From NCBI RefSeq assembly GCF_943372915.1, contig NZ_CALSAN010000009.1:1-64000 (forward strand): a stretch of 64,000 nt of DNA, in the 5' to 3' direction. Origin of the DNA: Ferrovibrio terrae_A. Lineage in GTDB: Bacteria > Pseudomonadota > Alphaproteobacteria > Ferrovibrionales > Ferrovibrionaceae. Positions within the stretch are counted from its first letter, which is position 1; each line of letters starts with the position of its first letter. The notes under the pieces were generated by a model. The model searched no databases. It was given only the letters and a program-made list of their open reading frames with translations, and had not been told where the DNA came from. Positions 50,206 through 59,244 of the stretch are shown piece after piece. The position numbers and the translations under genes are program-made.

Positions 50206-51720
50206 TTATTTCCAGATCGGTTTGCCCGATCCGGGCAGGCCGAGCCTGGGCCATTTTTCGGTGACGGTGCGGATCACATCGTCATCCATGCGGATTTTCT
50301 CGCCCCACTCGCGTTTGGTTTCGGGCGGCCATTTGTTGGTGGCATCGAGGCCGATCTTGCTGCCCAGGCCTGACTCAGGCGAGGCGAAGTCGAGATAGTC
50401 GATGGGAGTGTGTTCGACGAAGGTGATGTCGCGGGCCGGGTCCATGCGGGTCGACATCGCCCAGACCACATCCTTCCAGTCGCGTGCGTTGATGTCGTCG
50501 TCCACCACGATGATCCACTTGGTGTACATGAACTGGCGCAGGTAGGACCACACGCCCATCATCACGCGCTTGGCATGGCCGGGATAGGCCTTCTTCATGC
50601 TGACCACGGCGACGCGATAGGAACAGCCCTCGGGCGGCAGCCAGAAATCGACGATCTCGGGGAACTGCTGGCGGATCAGCGGCACGAACACGTCGTTCAG
50701 TGCCTCGCCCAGCACGCTGGGTTCGTCCGGCGGCCGGCCGGTGAAGGTGCTCAGGTAGATCGGCGCCTTGCGCATGGTGATGGCGCTCAGCGTGAAGACC
50801 GGGAACTGCTCGATGGAATTGTAATAGCCGGTATGGTCGCCATAGGGGCCTTCGTCGCGGTAATCCTCCAGCGACACATGGCCTTCCAGCACGATCTCAG
50901 CCTCGGCCGGCACCTTCAGCGGGATGGTCTTGCAATCCACCAGCTCGACCTTCTTGCCACGCAGGAGTCCGGCGAACTGGTATTCCGACAGCGTATCGGG
51001 CACCGGCGTCACGGCGGCGAGAATGGTGCCCGGATCGGCGCCGATCACCACGGCCGCGGGAAACGGTTCGCGCTTGCCGGCCTGCTTCCAGCGCTGGTGC
51101 TGCTGGGCGCCGCCGCGATGCTTTAGCCAGCGCATCAGCGTCTGCGTCTTGTTCAGCACCTGCATGCGGTAGATGCCGAGATTGAAGCGGTCGGTCTTGT
51201 CGGTCTTGCTCGGGCCCTGGGTGACCACCAGCGGCCAGGTGATCAGGGGCGCCGGCTCGCCGGGCCAGCAGGTCTGGATCGGCAGTTTGCTCAGGTCGAT
51301 ATCGTCGCCCTGCAGCACCACCTCATGCACCGGCGCGCTGCTCACCGTTTTCGGCTGCATCGCCATCACGGTTTTCACCAGCGGCAGCAGGCTGAGCGCC
51401 TCGCGGAAGCCGCCGGGCGGCTCGGGCTGGCGCAGGAAGGCCAGCGTCTCGCCGACCTCGCGCAGGCCGGCCGGTTCGCGGTCCATGCCCCAGGCGACGC
51501 GCTCCACCGTGCCGAACAGGTTGACCAGCACGGGAATGTCGCTGGGCGAGCCATCGGCGCGCACCGGCTTTTCGAACAGCACCGCCGGCCCGCCCTCGGC
51601 CAGCAGGCGGGTCTGGATCTCGGTCATTTCGAGAACGGTGGAGACCGGCTCGGTCACGCGCACCAGCCGGCCGCGCTGCTCCAGCTGGGTCATGAAATCG
51701 CGCAGCGAGGCGTAGGGCAT
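50206..51720 (-). CDS. ubiD: 3-polyprenyl-4-hydroxybenzoate decarboxylase UbiD
   Basis: A 504-residue prenylated-FMN decarboxylase that removes the carboxyl group in ubiquinone synthesis. The catalytic arginine is in NLGIYRMQVLNKTQTLMRW, glutamates are in AEIVLEGHVS and DEGPYGDHTGYY, and MDPARDITFVEHTPIDYLDF matches the UbiD C-terminal region closely. The stop of the EamA gene overlaps its start (TGATG). The prenyl-FMN synthase UbiX is not in the window. An aromatic-acid decarboxylase outside ubiquinone synthesis is the less likely alternative. Confidence 0.92.
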   Translation of the reverse strand: MPYASLRDFMTQLEQRGRLVRVTEPVSTVLEMTEIQTRLLAEGGPAVLFEKPVRADGSPSDIPVLVNLFGTVERVAWGMDREPAGLREVGETLAFLRQPEPPGGFREALSLLPLVKTVMAMQPKTVSSAPVHEVVLQGDDIDLSKLPIQTCWPGEPAPLITWPLVVTQGPSKTDKTDRFNLGIYRMQVLNKTQTLMRWLKHRGGAQQHQRWKQAGKREPFPAAVVIGADPGTILAAVTPVPDTLSEYQFAGLLRGKKVELVDCKTIPLKVPAEAEIVLEGHVSLEDYRDEGPYGDHTGYYNSIEQFPVFTLSAITMRKAPIYLSTFTGRPPDEPSVLGEALNDVFVPLIRQQFPEIVDFWLPPEGCSYRVAVVSMKKAYPGHAKRVMMGVWSYLRQFMYTKWIIVVDDDINARDWKDVVWAMSTRMDPARDITFVEHTPIDYLDFASPESGLGSKIGLDATNKWPPETKREWGEKIRMDDDVIRTVTEKWPRLGLPGSGKPIWK

Positions 51721-52631
51721 CAGGGCTTGTCCGGTTTATGCGTGGCGAAATAAAGGCCCGGCAGAACCAGCGCCGTGCCGAGCCAATGGTAGAATGCAAA
51801 CACCTCGCCGAGAAGCAGCCAGGCCATGATGGCGGTATAAACCGGCGAGAGATACAGCATCAGGCCGGTGCGGTTGGGACCCAGATGCTTGGTCATGTAG
51901 CCAAAGGTGGCATAGGCGCCGACGCCGGGCACCAGGATCAGGGTGACCACAGCGGCAATGGTGCGCAGGTCGAAGCTGGGCGGACCGACGACGGCCAGTT
52001 CCAGGGCCTGGACCGGCAGCACCACCAGCACGCCGGCAAAGGCGATGGTGGCCAGCCGGGCGGAGACGCTGAGGCGGCTCGGCCAGTGCTTCAGCAGCAC
52101 GCTGTAGAGCGCCCAGGAGGCGGCGGCGACCAGGATGATCAGGTCGCCGGGCGTAAAGGTCAGGTGCAGGATGGTGGCGGGGTCGCCGCGCAGGATGATC
52201 GCCAGCACGCCGGTCAGCGCCAGCGCGGTGCCCAGACCCTGGCGCAGGGAGAAGCGTTCGGCGAACAGCATGCGGCTGAGCAGGATGATCATCACCGGCG
52301 AGGTGGCGTAGATCAGGCCGATATTGGTGGCGGTGGTGGTGGCGGCGCCGTAATAGACGCCGCCGCCGCAGATGCCCATGCCGAGAAAGCCCAGCACGGC
52401 GAACTCTTTCCATTCGCGCAGGATAGCGGCCCGCGCGCGCCACAGTTCGCGGCCGCAGAAGGGCAGCAGCACCAGCACCACGCCGAGCCAGCGCAGTTCG
52501 GCCAGCGCGACGGGCGGGATCAGGCCGGCGGTGGCACGCGCCATCACCATATTGGTGGTGAACATGGCGGGTGTGATGAACAGCAGGATCTGCGCGATGC
52601 GCAGGTCGCGGGCGGAAGTGGCATTCTCCAT
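51720..52631 (-). CDS. EamA/DMT family transporter
   Basis: A 303-residue membrane protein with ten hydrophobic helices arranged as two EamA repeats; the second repeat begins near GDLIILVAAASWALYSVLLK, and its conserved end is LGPNRTGLMLYLSPVYTAIMAWLLLGEVF. The family exports or imports small metabolites; the substrate is unknown. It precedes and overlaps ubiD by one base, a conserved-looking coupling whose meaning is unclear. Confidence 0.88.
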   Translation of the reverse strand: MENATSARDLRIAQILLFITPAMFTTNMVMARATAGLIPPVALAELRWLGVVLVLLPFCGRELWRARAAILREWKEFAVLGFLGMGICGGGVYYGAATTTATNIGLIYATSPVMIILLSRMLFAERFSLRQGLGTALALTGVLAIILRGDPATILHLTFTPGDLIILVAAASWALYSVLLKHWPSRLSVSARLATIAFAGVLVVLPVQALELAVVGPPSFDLRTIAAVVTLILVPGVGAYATFGYMTKHLGPNRTGLMLYLSPVYTAIMAWLLLGEVFAFYHWLGTALVLPGLYFATHKPDKP

Positions 52632-52706
52632 TCCTGGCAGATTACGGCCCGCGCCTGCCGCAGACCAGTGCTTGACCCGATCCTGGCCAGGGCCTAAGCC
52701 GAGATC

Positions 52707-53453
52707 ATGCGCCGCTTCCCTGCTGAATTCGCCGATCTGCTGACACCGAAGGGCACCGCCCTGCTGGCCGGCCGCCATGCCCAGGCCGGCGCGCTGGCCG
52801 CGCCGCGCACGCGCTTCCTGGCGCTGGGCGGCCTGGTCGATGCCCGCCCGGCCCGGGCGGTGGCCGCCCTGCTGGACAAGGCATTGCTGCCGCATGTGCG
52901 CGAGATGGCGCAGCCGATCCCGCCGGAGACGATCTGGGAGCAGACGCAGAATTATGCGGAAGTGCTGCCCAAGACGATGCGCCAGCGCACCGCCCATCTG
53001 GACAATGCGCGCTCGGCGGCGTTCAAGGCCGCCAGCGAGATCGGCCTGATCGCCATGCTGCGCTCAGACAGCTACCGCGCCTTTGCCGCCGCGTTGGCCG
53101 GGCGGCCGCTGAAAAAGAAATACGGCCTGCAGGCGATCGCCTATGGCGCCGGCGACTATGCCGGGCCGCATACCGACCATCATCCGGAAGAACCCGACGC
53201 CCGGCGCGGCTATCTCGACATGCATCTGAGTTTTGCCACGCCTGCCGTGCGCGACCAGTATCTGGTCTATGCGAAAACCGGGCATTTCACCGAGATGGTG
53301 GAGGTGACGCAGACGGCCGGGCTGGTGACGGCCTATCGCCTGCCGTTCTGGCATTACACCACCCCGCTGCGGGCCAAGCCGAAGAAAGAAAGCGATGCCC
53401 GGCGCTGGGTGCTGCTGGGGACGTTTCTCTTCGCCGATCAGGCGGCGAGATAG
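52707..53453 (+). CDS. Putative 2-oxoglutarate/Fe(II) oxygenase-like protein
   Basis: A 248-residue cytoplasmic protein that I do not recognise by name. It contains YGAGDYAGPHTDHHPEE with an HxD pair, a later histidine in LPFWHYTTPL and an arginine in ARRWVLLGTF, the order expected for the Fe(II) and 2-oxoglutarate ligands of a double-stranded beta-helix oxygenase. This is an inference from motif spacing only. It diverges from the EamA gene and overlaps the convergent cysteine-rich protein gene by 16 bases. Confidence 0.55.
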   Translation: MRRFPAEFADLLTPKGTALLAGRHAQAGALAAPRTRFLALGGLVDARPARAVAALLDKALLPHVREMAQPIPPETIWEQTQNYAEVLPKTMRQRTAHLDNARSAAFKAASEIGLIAMLRSDSYRAFAAALAGRPLKKKYGLQAIAYGAGDYAGPHTDHHPEEPDARRGYLDMHLSFATPAVRDQYLVYAKTGHFTEMVEVTQTAGLVTAYRLPFWHYTTPLRAKPKKESDARRWVLLGTFLFADQAAR

Positions 53454-54190
53454 CCTTTCTTGGGGGCCGGCTCCAGTTTGCCGCCGGCCGCCTTCACCGC
53501 CTTGATATAGGCGGCTTCCGACTTGTAGGGCCCGAATTTCTTGAAATCGTCCGGCGTGCAGGCGGTCAGTTTGCCCTTGTCGCCCGGCTTGATCTTGAAA
53601 TAGCCGCCATCGCGATGGATCACCGGAATGATCTTCTTCTTGCGGCTGAACACCCGGCGCATGTTGGCCGAATGGCTTTTCATGGTGTCGTATTCTTCCG
53701 GGTCGAGCTTGAAGATGCGCTCGAAGGCGGCAACCATCTCCTGCACGAACTTGCGCTCGACCACCTGCATGTTGGAAATGATCCAGCAGCGGTCCTCGAA
53801 ATCCCAGTAATAGGTCAGGCCGATGAACTTTCCGGCCTTGTCGAGATAGGGATAGAAGGGGAAGGAGCGGCAGGCGATGGTGCGGTTGTCGCGCTCGCAG
53901 AAGGCGGCGCCCTTGCACTCGACCGCGCAGGCATGATCGTTCAGCTCATCCACAATGCGGCGCGACACGGCATCGTTCGGTTTGTAGTCGAACCACAGGT
54001 CGGTGCGGCTTTTCAGCAGCTTGTATTCCGCCTTGTCGACCACCGGAATGGCATTCTCGGTCGAGCAGCAGACCGGCTGGCCACCGTTCAGCGGCGCGCA
54101 TTTGCGGCCACAATCCACGAAGGCGAGGTTGGCGTTGTATTGGCTGTACAGGCTCGCGAAGTCCTGCGGTGCGATTCGGCGCTTGGTCAT
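53438..54190 (-). CDS. Cysteine-rich YkgJ-like metal-cluster protein
   Basis: A 250-residue soluble protein. The N-terminal half has a dense cysteine set: FVDCGRKCAPLNGGQPVCC, HACAVECKGAAFCERDNRTI and ACRSFPFYPY. The last resembles the C-x-FP element of the YkgJ/CxxCxxCC family thought to bind zinc or an iron-sulfur cluster. The C-terminus is lysine-rich with an aromatic KFGPYKSEAAYIKAV helix. Function unknown. Confidence 0.6.
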   Translation of the reverse strand: MTKRRIAPQDFASLYSQYNANLAFVDCGRKCAPLNGGQPVCCSTENAIPVVDKAEYKLLKSRTDLWFDYKPNDAVSRRIVDELNDHACAVECKGAAFCERDNRTIACRSFPFYPYLDKAGKFIGLTYYWDFEDRCWIISNMQVVERKFVQEMVAAFERIFKLDPEEYDTMKSHSANMRRVFSRKKKIIPVIHRDGGYFKIKPGDKGKLTACTPDDFKKFGPYKSEAAYIKAVKAAGGKLEPAPKKGYLAA

Positions 54191-54235
54191 GGGCGGAACA
54201 TACGCGGCGTGCCGATCTTCGCCAAGCGATATGCT

Positions 54236-55162
54236 TCAGCCCAGCAGGAAAGCCGCAAACAGGATCAGGCCGGCATCGCGATTTGCCCGGAATTTGGTCA
54301 GGCAGTCGGCGCTGTCATCCGGTTTCAGCGTCAGGGCCTGCCAGGCGAAATGCACGGCCGTCAGGCCAAGGCCGATCCAGAAGGGCCAGCCCAGCCCCGC
54401 CATCCAGCCGACGATGCCCAGACCGAGCAGGGTGAGGTCGTAGAAGCCGGCGATCCACAGCCGGGCCTTGTCGCCAAACAGGCGTGCGGTGGATTTCACC
54501 CCGATCAGGGCATCGTCTTCCTTGTCCTGCAGGGCATAGATGGTGTCGTAGCCCAGCGTCCAGACGATGCCCGACGCGTAGAGTACCAGGGTGATCCAGT
54601 CGAGCCGGCCAGCCACCGCCGCATAGCCCAGCACGGCGCCCCAGTTGAAGGCGAGCCCCAGGAAGAACTGCGGCCACCAGGTGTAGCGTTTCATGAAGGG
54701 GTAGAGCGCGACCAGGCCGAGTGAGGCGACGCCAAGCCAGATCGCCAGCGTATTCATCTGGATCAGGATCAAAAACCCGACCAGGGCCTGCGCCAGCAGC
54801 CAGAGCCAGGCGCGGCTGACGCTGACCTGGCCGGACGGGATCGGGCGCAGCCGGGTGCGTTCGACCTGGCCGTCGAAATCGCGGTCGACGATATCGTTGA
54901 AGGTGCAACCGGCGCCGCGCATCACCAGTGCGCCGATGCCGAACAGCAGGATCAGCCCGTGGTCGAGCGGGGCGTTTTCCGGCCGCGCCAGCGCGATGGC
55001 CCACCAGCCGGGCAGCAGCAGCAGCCAGGTGCCGATCGGCCGGTCCAGCCGGGACAGCCGGGCATAGGGCCGCCAGCCGGCCGGCAGCCAGCGCTCGACC
55101 CAGTGGCCAGCCACGGCATCGGCAGGTGCCTGATCGGTGACTTCATCGCCCGGCTTTGTCAT
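54236..55162 (-). CDS. ubiA: 4-hydroxybenzoate polyprenyltransferase UbiA
   Basis: The membrane enzyme that attaches the polyprenyl tail to 4-hydroxybenzoate, the first committed ubiquinone step. The 308-residue protein has about nine helices and both aspartate-rich motifs: NDIVDRDFDGQVERTRLRP and YALQDKEDDALIGVKSTA. I chose ATG 55162, which begins a 20-residue hydrophilic lead; an alternative in-frame start at 55219 would overlap the divergent rsmE start. Confidence 0.95.
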   Translation of the reverse strand: MTKPGDEVTDQAPADAVAGHWVERWLPAGWRPYARLSRLDRPIGTWLLLLPGWWAIALARPENAPLDHGLILLFGIGALVMRGAGCTFNDIVDRDFDGQVERTRLRPIPSGQVSVSRAWLWLLAQALVGFLILIQMNTLAIWLGVASLGLVALYPFMKRYTWWPQFFLGLAFNWGAVLGYAAVAGRLDWITLVLYASGIVWTLGYDTIYALQDKEDDALIGVKSTARLFGDKARLWIAGFYDLTLLGLGIVGWMAGLGWPFWIGLGLTAVHFAWQALTLKPDDSADCLTKFRANRDAGLILFAAFLLG

Positions 55163-55202
55163 AACGCTGCTGTAGTCCAGCCAAAAGCGCCGCACAAGCG
55201 AT

Positions 55203-55928
55203 ATGACCGACGCGATCAAAGCCCGCCTTTATGTGACCGATGCGCTCAGCACCGGCGGCACGGTCGCGCTTGATGACGATCAGGCGCATTACCTGCGCCA
55301 TGTGCTGCGGCTGGGACCGGGCGATGCCGTCGCGCTGTTCAACGGCCGCGACGGCGAATTCCGCGCCGTGATCGCCGAGGCAGGCAAGAAGGCCTGCCGG
55401 CTGACGGTTGAGGCTTTGCTGCGGCCCCAGGTGCCGGCGACCGATCTGTGGCTCTGCTTCGCGCCGATCAAGCAGGGCCGCATCGAGATGATCGTCGAGA
55501 AGGCCACCGAGCTGGGGGCCGGCCGCCTGCTGCCGGTCATCACCCGGCGGGTGCAGATGCAGAAGGTGAATGCGGAGCGGCTGTTTGCCCATGCGCGCGA
55601 GGCCGCCGAACAATGCGAGCGCCTAGATGTGCCCGCGGTGGCGGCAGCGGTTACGCTGGAGACACTACTGGCCGACTGGCCGGCCGATCGCCGGCTGTTT
55701 GTCTGCGTGGAACGTGCCGAGGCATTGTCTTTACTGGCGGCCGCCCAGGCCGTGACGGGGCCCTGCGCCCTGCTGATCGGCCCCGAAGGCGGCTTTGCAC
55801 CGGAGGAACTGGCGCGGATCGCTGCCCTGCCGCAGGTGGTGCCGGTGTCGCTGGGGCCGCGTATCCTGCGGGCCGAGACAGCAGCGATTGCGGCCTTGGC
55901 TATTTTACAATCCGTGCGGCAGAATTAG
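55203..55928 (+). CDS. rsmE: 16S rRNA m3U1498 methyltransferase RsmE
   Basis: A 241-residue SPOUT methyltransferase acting on the 30S subunit. The N-terminal PUA-like part has HYLRHVLRLGPGDAVALFNG; the C-terminal knot has LLIGPEGGFAPEEL and SLGPRILRAETAAIAAL, which bind S-adenosylmethionine. It diverges from ubiA with a 40-base gap and precedes gshA, a gene order common in Alphaproteobacteria. Confidence 0.94.
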   Translation: MTDAIKARLYVTDALSTGGTVALDDDQAHYLRHVLRLGPGDAVALFNGRDGEFRAVIAEAGKKACRLTVEALLRPQVPATDLWLCFAPIKQGRIEMIVEKATELGAGRLLPVITRRVQMQKVNAERLFAHAREAAEQCERLDVPAVAAAVTLETLLADWPADRRLFVCVERAEALSLLAAAQAVTGPCALLIGPEGGFAPEELARIAALPQVVPVSLGPRILRAETAAIAALAILQSVRQN

Positions 55929-56084
55929 ACGAGCCATTCAAGACGTAGTTCAATTTCCCAGCGTCACTGAACCGCAGTATACCGGGGCTGGACAACGGCT
56001 TACATCTGCCCCATATGCCGAAAGCAGCCGTTCGGCCGCCTACCAGCGCACCACAAAACGATAATAAGAAGCACCGAGGTTTTC

Positions 56085-57449
56085 ATGTCCGGACCGGCCC
56101 AGGCGCCTGAGACGCCGATTACATCCAAGGCGCAGCTCGTCGAGTATCTGGCGGAAGGGTCCAAGCCGGAAGCCGACTGGCGCATCGGTACCGAGCACGA
56201 GAAGTTTGCCTATAACACATCCGATTTCCGCCCGTTGCCCTATGACGGTCGCGCCAGCATCAAGGGCCTGCTGGTCGGGCTGCAGCGCTTTGGCTGGGAG
56301 GCGGTGAACGAAGGCGACAATGTCATCGCGCTGGTCAAGGACAAGCAGTCGATCACGCTGGAACCGGGCGGACAGTTCGAGCTGTCGGGCGCGCCGCTGG
56401 AAACCATCCACCAGACCTGCATCGAAGTCTCGACGCATCTGAAACAGGTGCGCGAGGTCGGCGACGAGACCGGCATCGCCATGATGGGGCTGGGCTTCAA
56501 TCCGAAATGGCGGCGCGAAGACATCCCGGTGATGCCCAAGGGCCGCTACAACATCATGCGCGCCTATATGCCGAAGAAGGGCAATCTCGGCCTCGACATG
56601 ATGCTGCGCACCTGTACCGTGCAGGTGAACCTGGATTATTCCTCCGAAGCCGACATGGTGAAAAAATTCCGCACCAGCCTGGCGCTGCAGCCGCTGGCGG
56701 TGGCGATGTTTGCCAATTCGCCGTTCACCGAGGGCAAGCCGAACGGATACTTGAGCTATCGCAGCCAGATCTGGACCGATACCGATCCGGATCGCACCGG
56801 CATGCTGGGCTTTGTGTTTGAGGATGGCATGAGCTTCGAGCGCTATGTCGATCACGCGCTCGATGTGCCGATGTATTTCTCGTATCGCGACGGCAAGTAT
56901 ATCGATGCCTCGGGCCAGAGCTTCCGCGACTTCATGGCCGGCAAGCTGCCGGCCCTGCCGGGCGCGATGCCGACCATGCGCGACTGGGCCGATCACATCA
57001 CCACCCTGTTCCCCGAAGTGCGGCTGAAACGTTTCCTGGAAATGCGCGGTGCCGATGGCGGCCCGTGGTCGCGGCTCTGTGCCCTGCCGGCTTTGTGGGT
57101 CGGTCTGCTCTACGACAAGGGCGCGCTGGATGCGGCCTGGGACCTGTGTCGTGACTGGACCCTGGCCGAGCGCGAGCAGCTGCGGCTGGATGCGCCGAAA
57201 TACGGCCTGCACACGCCGCTGCGTGGCCGGCCGCTGAAATATTACGCCGAGCAGATGGTGCAGATCGCCATGGGCGGCCTGAAGGCGCGCGCGCGCCTGT
57301 CACCGGCCGGCGAGGACGAGACGCATTTCCTCGAACCGCTGGTGCGCATCGTGGAAAGCGGTGAAACCCCGGCGGAAGGGCTGCTGAAGCTCTATAACGG
57401 CCGCTGGAACAAGTCGGTCGATCCGGCCTTCACCGAACTGGCTTACTGA
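56085..57449 (+). CDS. gshA: Glutamate-cysteine ligase, alphaproteobacterial/plant type
   Basis: The first enzyme of glutathione synthesis, 454 residues. The glutamate and ATP site is DWRIGTEHEKFAYN, then ITLEPGGQFELSGAPLETIHQTC and LGFNPKW, followed by the TCTVQVNLDYSSEADMVKK strand. These match the plant and alphaproteobacterial class rather than E. coli GshA. GAGG precedes the ATG by 5 bases. Its last 20 bases overlap the convergent cytochrome gene. It supplies glutathione for the GST at 40.9 kb. Confidence 0.95.
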   Translation: MSGPAQAPETPITSKAQLVEYLAEGSKPEADWRIGTEHEKFAYNTSDFRPLPYDGRASIKGLLVGLQRFGWEAVNEGDNVIALVKDKQSITLEPGGQFELSGAPLETIHQTCIEVSTHLKQVREVGDETGIAMMGLGFNPKWRREDIPVMPKGRYNIMRAYMPKKGNLGLDMMLRTCTVQVNLDYSSEADMVKKFRTSLALQPLAVAMFANSPFTEGKPNGYLSYRSQIWTDTDPDRTGMLGFVFEDGMSFERYVDHALDVPMYFSYRDGKYIDASGQSFRDFMAGKLPALPGAMPTMRDWADHITTLFPEVRLKRFLEMRGADGGPWSRLCALPALWVGLLYDKGALDAAWDLCRDWTLAEREQLRLDAPKYGLHTPLRGRPLKYYAEQMVQIAMGGLKARARLSPAGEDETHFLEPLVRIVESGETPAEGLLKLYNGRWNKSVDPAFTELAY

Positions 57450-58371
57450 TCCAGGCCCTGAGTTTTTCGGGATTGTAGAGCGCGCGCGGCAGATCGGCCG
57501 CCAGCGCCGGCGGCGGCGCGGCAACGGCCTGGCGCAAGGCTTTCAGGGCCTCGCGCGCCTGCGGCCAGTGTCCGGCCTCGGCCTGATCGGCAATCGCCGC
57601 CAGCCGTCGCGACCATTCCTCCAGCGCGCCGCGGCTGCCGCGCATGTCTGCTTCGGCGAAACGTTCGTGGATGAAGCCGATCTGGCCGCGGATCATCACC
57701 GTGATGCGCGCGGCCAGCGCCGGCTCTTCCTCGGCCAGCGGCACGCGTAGCGCATCGAGATAGCGCAGCAGGTCGGCCAGATCCTGCTGCAGGGTCACCG
57801 GCACGGTGGTTTCGGCGGCCGGCTGCAGCTTTTCCTGATAGGCCACCAGCGCATCCAGCAATAACGCATCGGGCTTGCTGCCGGCAAATTCGGTGACGAT
57901 CACCCGGCGGGTGAATTCGCGCAGCGAGGCCATGCGCCTGTCCTGGCCGAAGCGTTCCTTGGTCTTCACGCCGCGCAGGCTGGGAATCTCCACCGGATTG
58001 GCAATGCCGTCCTCGCCACGCAGATTCCAGAAGGCGTGGCTGACATCGATGGTTCCCGGCTTGTCTGATAATCCGGGGATGAAGAAGGCTTTGGTGGCGA
58101 AGCCGTTGGCATGGCAGGCCTGGCAGGACAGCCCAGCCTTGCGTGCGGTGCCGCCCAGGATATCCGGGCTGCGAAAGGCCAGCCGGCCGAATTCGACATA
58201 GAAGCTCTGCTGCTCATCGCCTTCGAGCTGTTCCTGCGGATGCCGGGTCAGGCTTTCGACCGACAGGCTGCCGGGCGGCAGCCATTCCAGCGCGCCGGTC
58301 AACGACTGCGCCTGTATCGAGACAAGCGGCAGCGCGGCCAGAAGCAGACCGAAGACAAGCCGGTGCATCAC
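57430..58371 (-). CDS. Periplasmic c-type cytochrome-like protein
   Basis: A 313-residue exported protein; the signal peptide ends near VSIQAQS. A single heme-attachment motif CQACH is near residue 85 in AGLSCQACHANGFATKAFF. The following region with NPVEIPSLRGVKTKERFGQD recalls one domain of the di-heme peroxidase/MauG superfamily, but the second CxxCH is absent. The C-terminal half is helical without further motifs. Role unknown; an electron carrier or truncated peroxidase-like protein are both possible. Confidence 0.75.
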   Translation of the reverse strand: MMHRLVFGLLLAALPLVSIQAQSLTGALEWLPPGSLSVESLTRHPQEQLEGDEQQSFYVEFGRLAFRSPDILGGTARKAGLSCQACHANGFATKAFFIPGLSDKPGTIDVSHAFWNLRGEDGIANPVEIPSLRGVKTKERFGQDRRMASLREFTRRVIVTEFAGSKPDALLLDALVAYQEKLQPAAETTVPVTLQQDLADLLRYLDALRVPLAEEEPALAARITVMIRGQIGFIHERFAEADMRGSRGALEEWSRRLAAIADQAEAGHWPQAREALKALRQAVAAPPPALAADLPRALYNPEKLRAWISKPVR

Positions 58372-58381
58372 CGTGCGCCGG

Positions 58382-59209
58382 TCAGTCGCGATGATAGGGC
58401 AGGCCGTGATTCATCTCGCGCGACGGCTGCTCGCATTCGCAGTCGCCGACGATCTTGGCCGGCACGCCGGCCGCCGTGCAATGTGGTGGCACCGGGATCA
58501 GCACCACGCTGCCGGCACCGATCTTGGCGCCTTCGCCGATCTCGACATTGCCGAGAATCTTGGCGCCGGCGCCGATCAGCACGCCGCGGCGGATCTTGGG
58601 GTGGCGGTCGCCGGTTTCCTTGCCGGTGCCGCCAAGCGTGACATGCTGCAGCATCGACACGTCATCGTCGACCACGGCGGTTTCGCCGATCACCACGCCG
58701 GTGCCGTGGTCGATCAGGATGCCGCGGCCGAACCTGGCAGCCGGGTTGATGTCGACCGCAAAGGTCTCCGAACTGCGGCTCTGCAGCAGGAAGGCCATGG
58801 TCTCGCGCTTCTGGTGCCACAGCCAGTGAGCCACGCGATGGGTCTGCAGCGCCTGGAAGCCCTTGAAGAACAGCAAAGGCTTCAGGAAGCTGCGGCAGGC
58901 CGGATCGCGCTCGTTGACCGCGACCAGATCGGCGCGCACCGCATGGCCGATATCGGGATCGGCATCGAAGGCTTCCTCGATCACCTCGCGCAGGCCGAGC
59001 GCCGGCAGTTCGGCGCTGCCCAGCTTCTGCGCCAGGATGTAGCTCAGCGCATCTTCCAGCCGCTCATGATGCAGCACGGCGGAATGGGCCATGCTGCCGA
59101 GGACCGGCTCCTGGGTGGCGACGACAGCGGCTTCCTCGCGGATGCGCTGCCAGACCGGATCGTGCTTGAGCAGATCCGGGCTGCTGATCTTGTTTAGGCT
59201 GGCTGGCAT
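58382..59209 (-). CDS. cysE: Serine O-acetyltransferase
   Basis: The enzyme making O-acetylserine for cysteine synthesis, 275 residues. The N-terminal helical domain is followed by a left-handed beta-helix of hexapeptide repeats; GRGILIDHGTGVVIGETAVV carries the catalytic histidine, and LQHVTLGGTGKETGDRHPKI is the substrate loop. The C-terminal tail is longer than minimal and includes a CECEQ pair of cysteines. GAGGGG precedes the ATG. It lies 10 bases before the cytochrome gene in the same direction. Confidence 0.95.
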   Translation of the reverse strand: MPASLNKISSPDLLKHDPVWQRIREEAAVVATQEPVLGSMAHSAVLHHERLEDALSYILAQKLGSAELPALGLREVIEEAFDADPDIGHAVRADLVAVNERDPACRSFLKPLLFFKGFQALQTHRVAHWLWHQKRETMAFLLQSRSSETFAVDINPAARFGRGILIDHGTGVVIGETAVVDDDVSMLQHVTLGGTGKETGDRHPKIRRGVLIGAGAKILGNVEIGEGAKIGAGSVVLIPVPPHCTAAGVPAKIVGDCECEQPSREMNHGLPYHRD

Positions 59210-59244
59210 GGGACTTCCCCTCGCATACCCTTCAATCTTGATGT

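Noticed and set aside
56017..56036. GCCGAA/TTCGGC inverted repeat before gshA as a terminator of rsmE
   Set aside because: The stem is only 6 pairs and no T tract follows.
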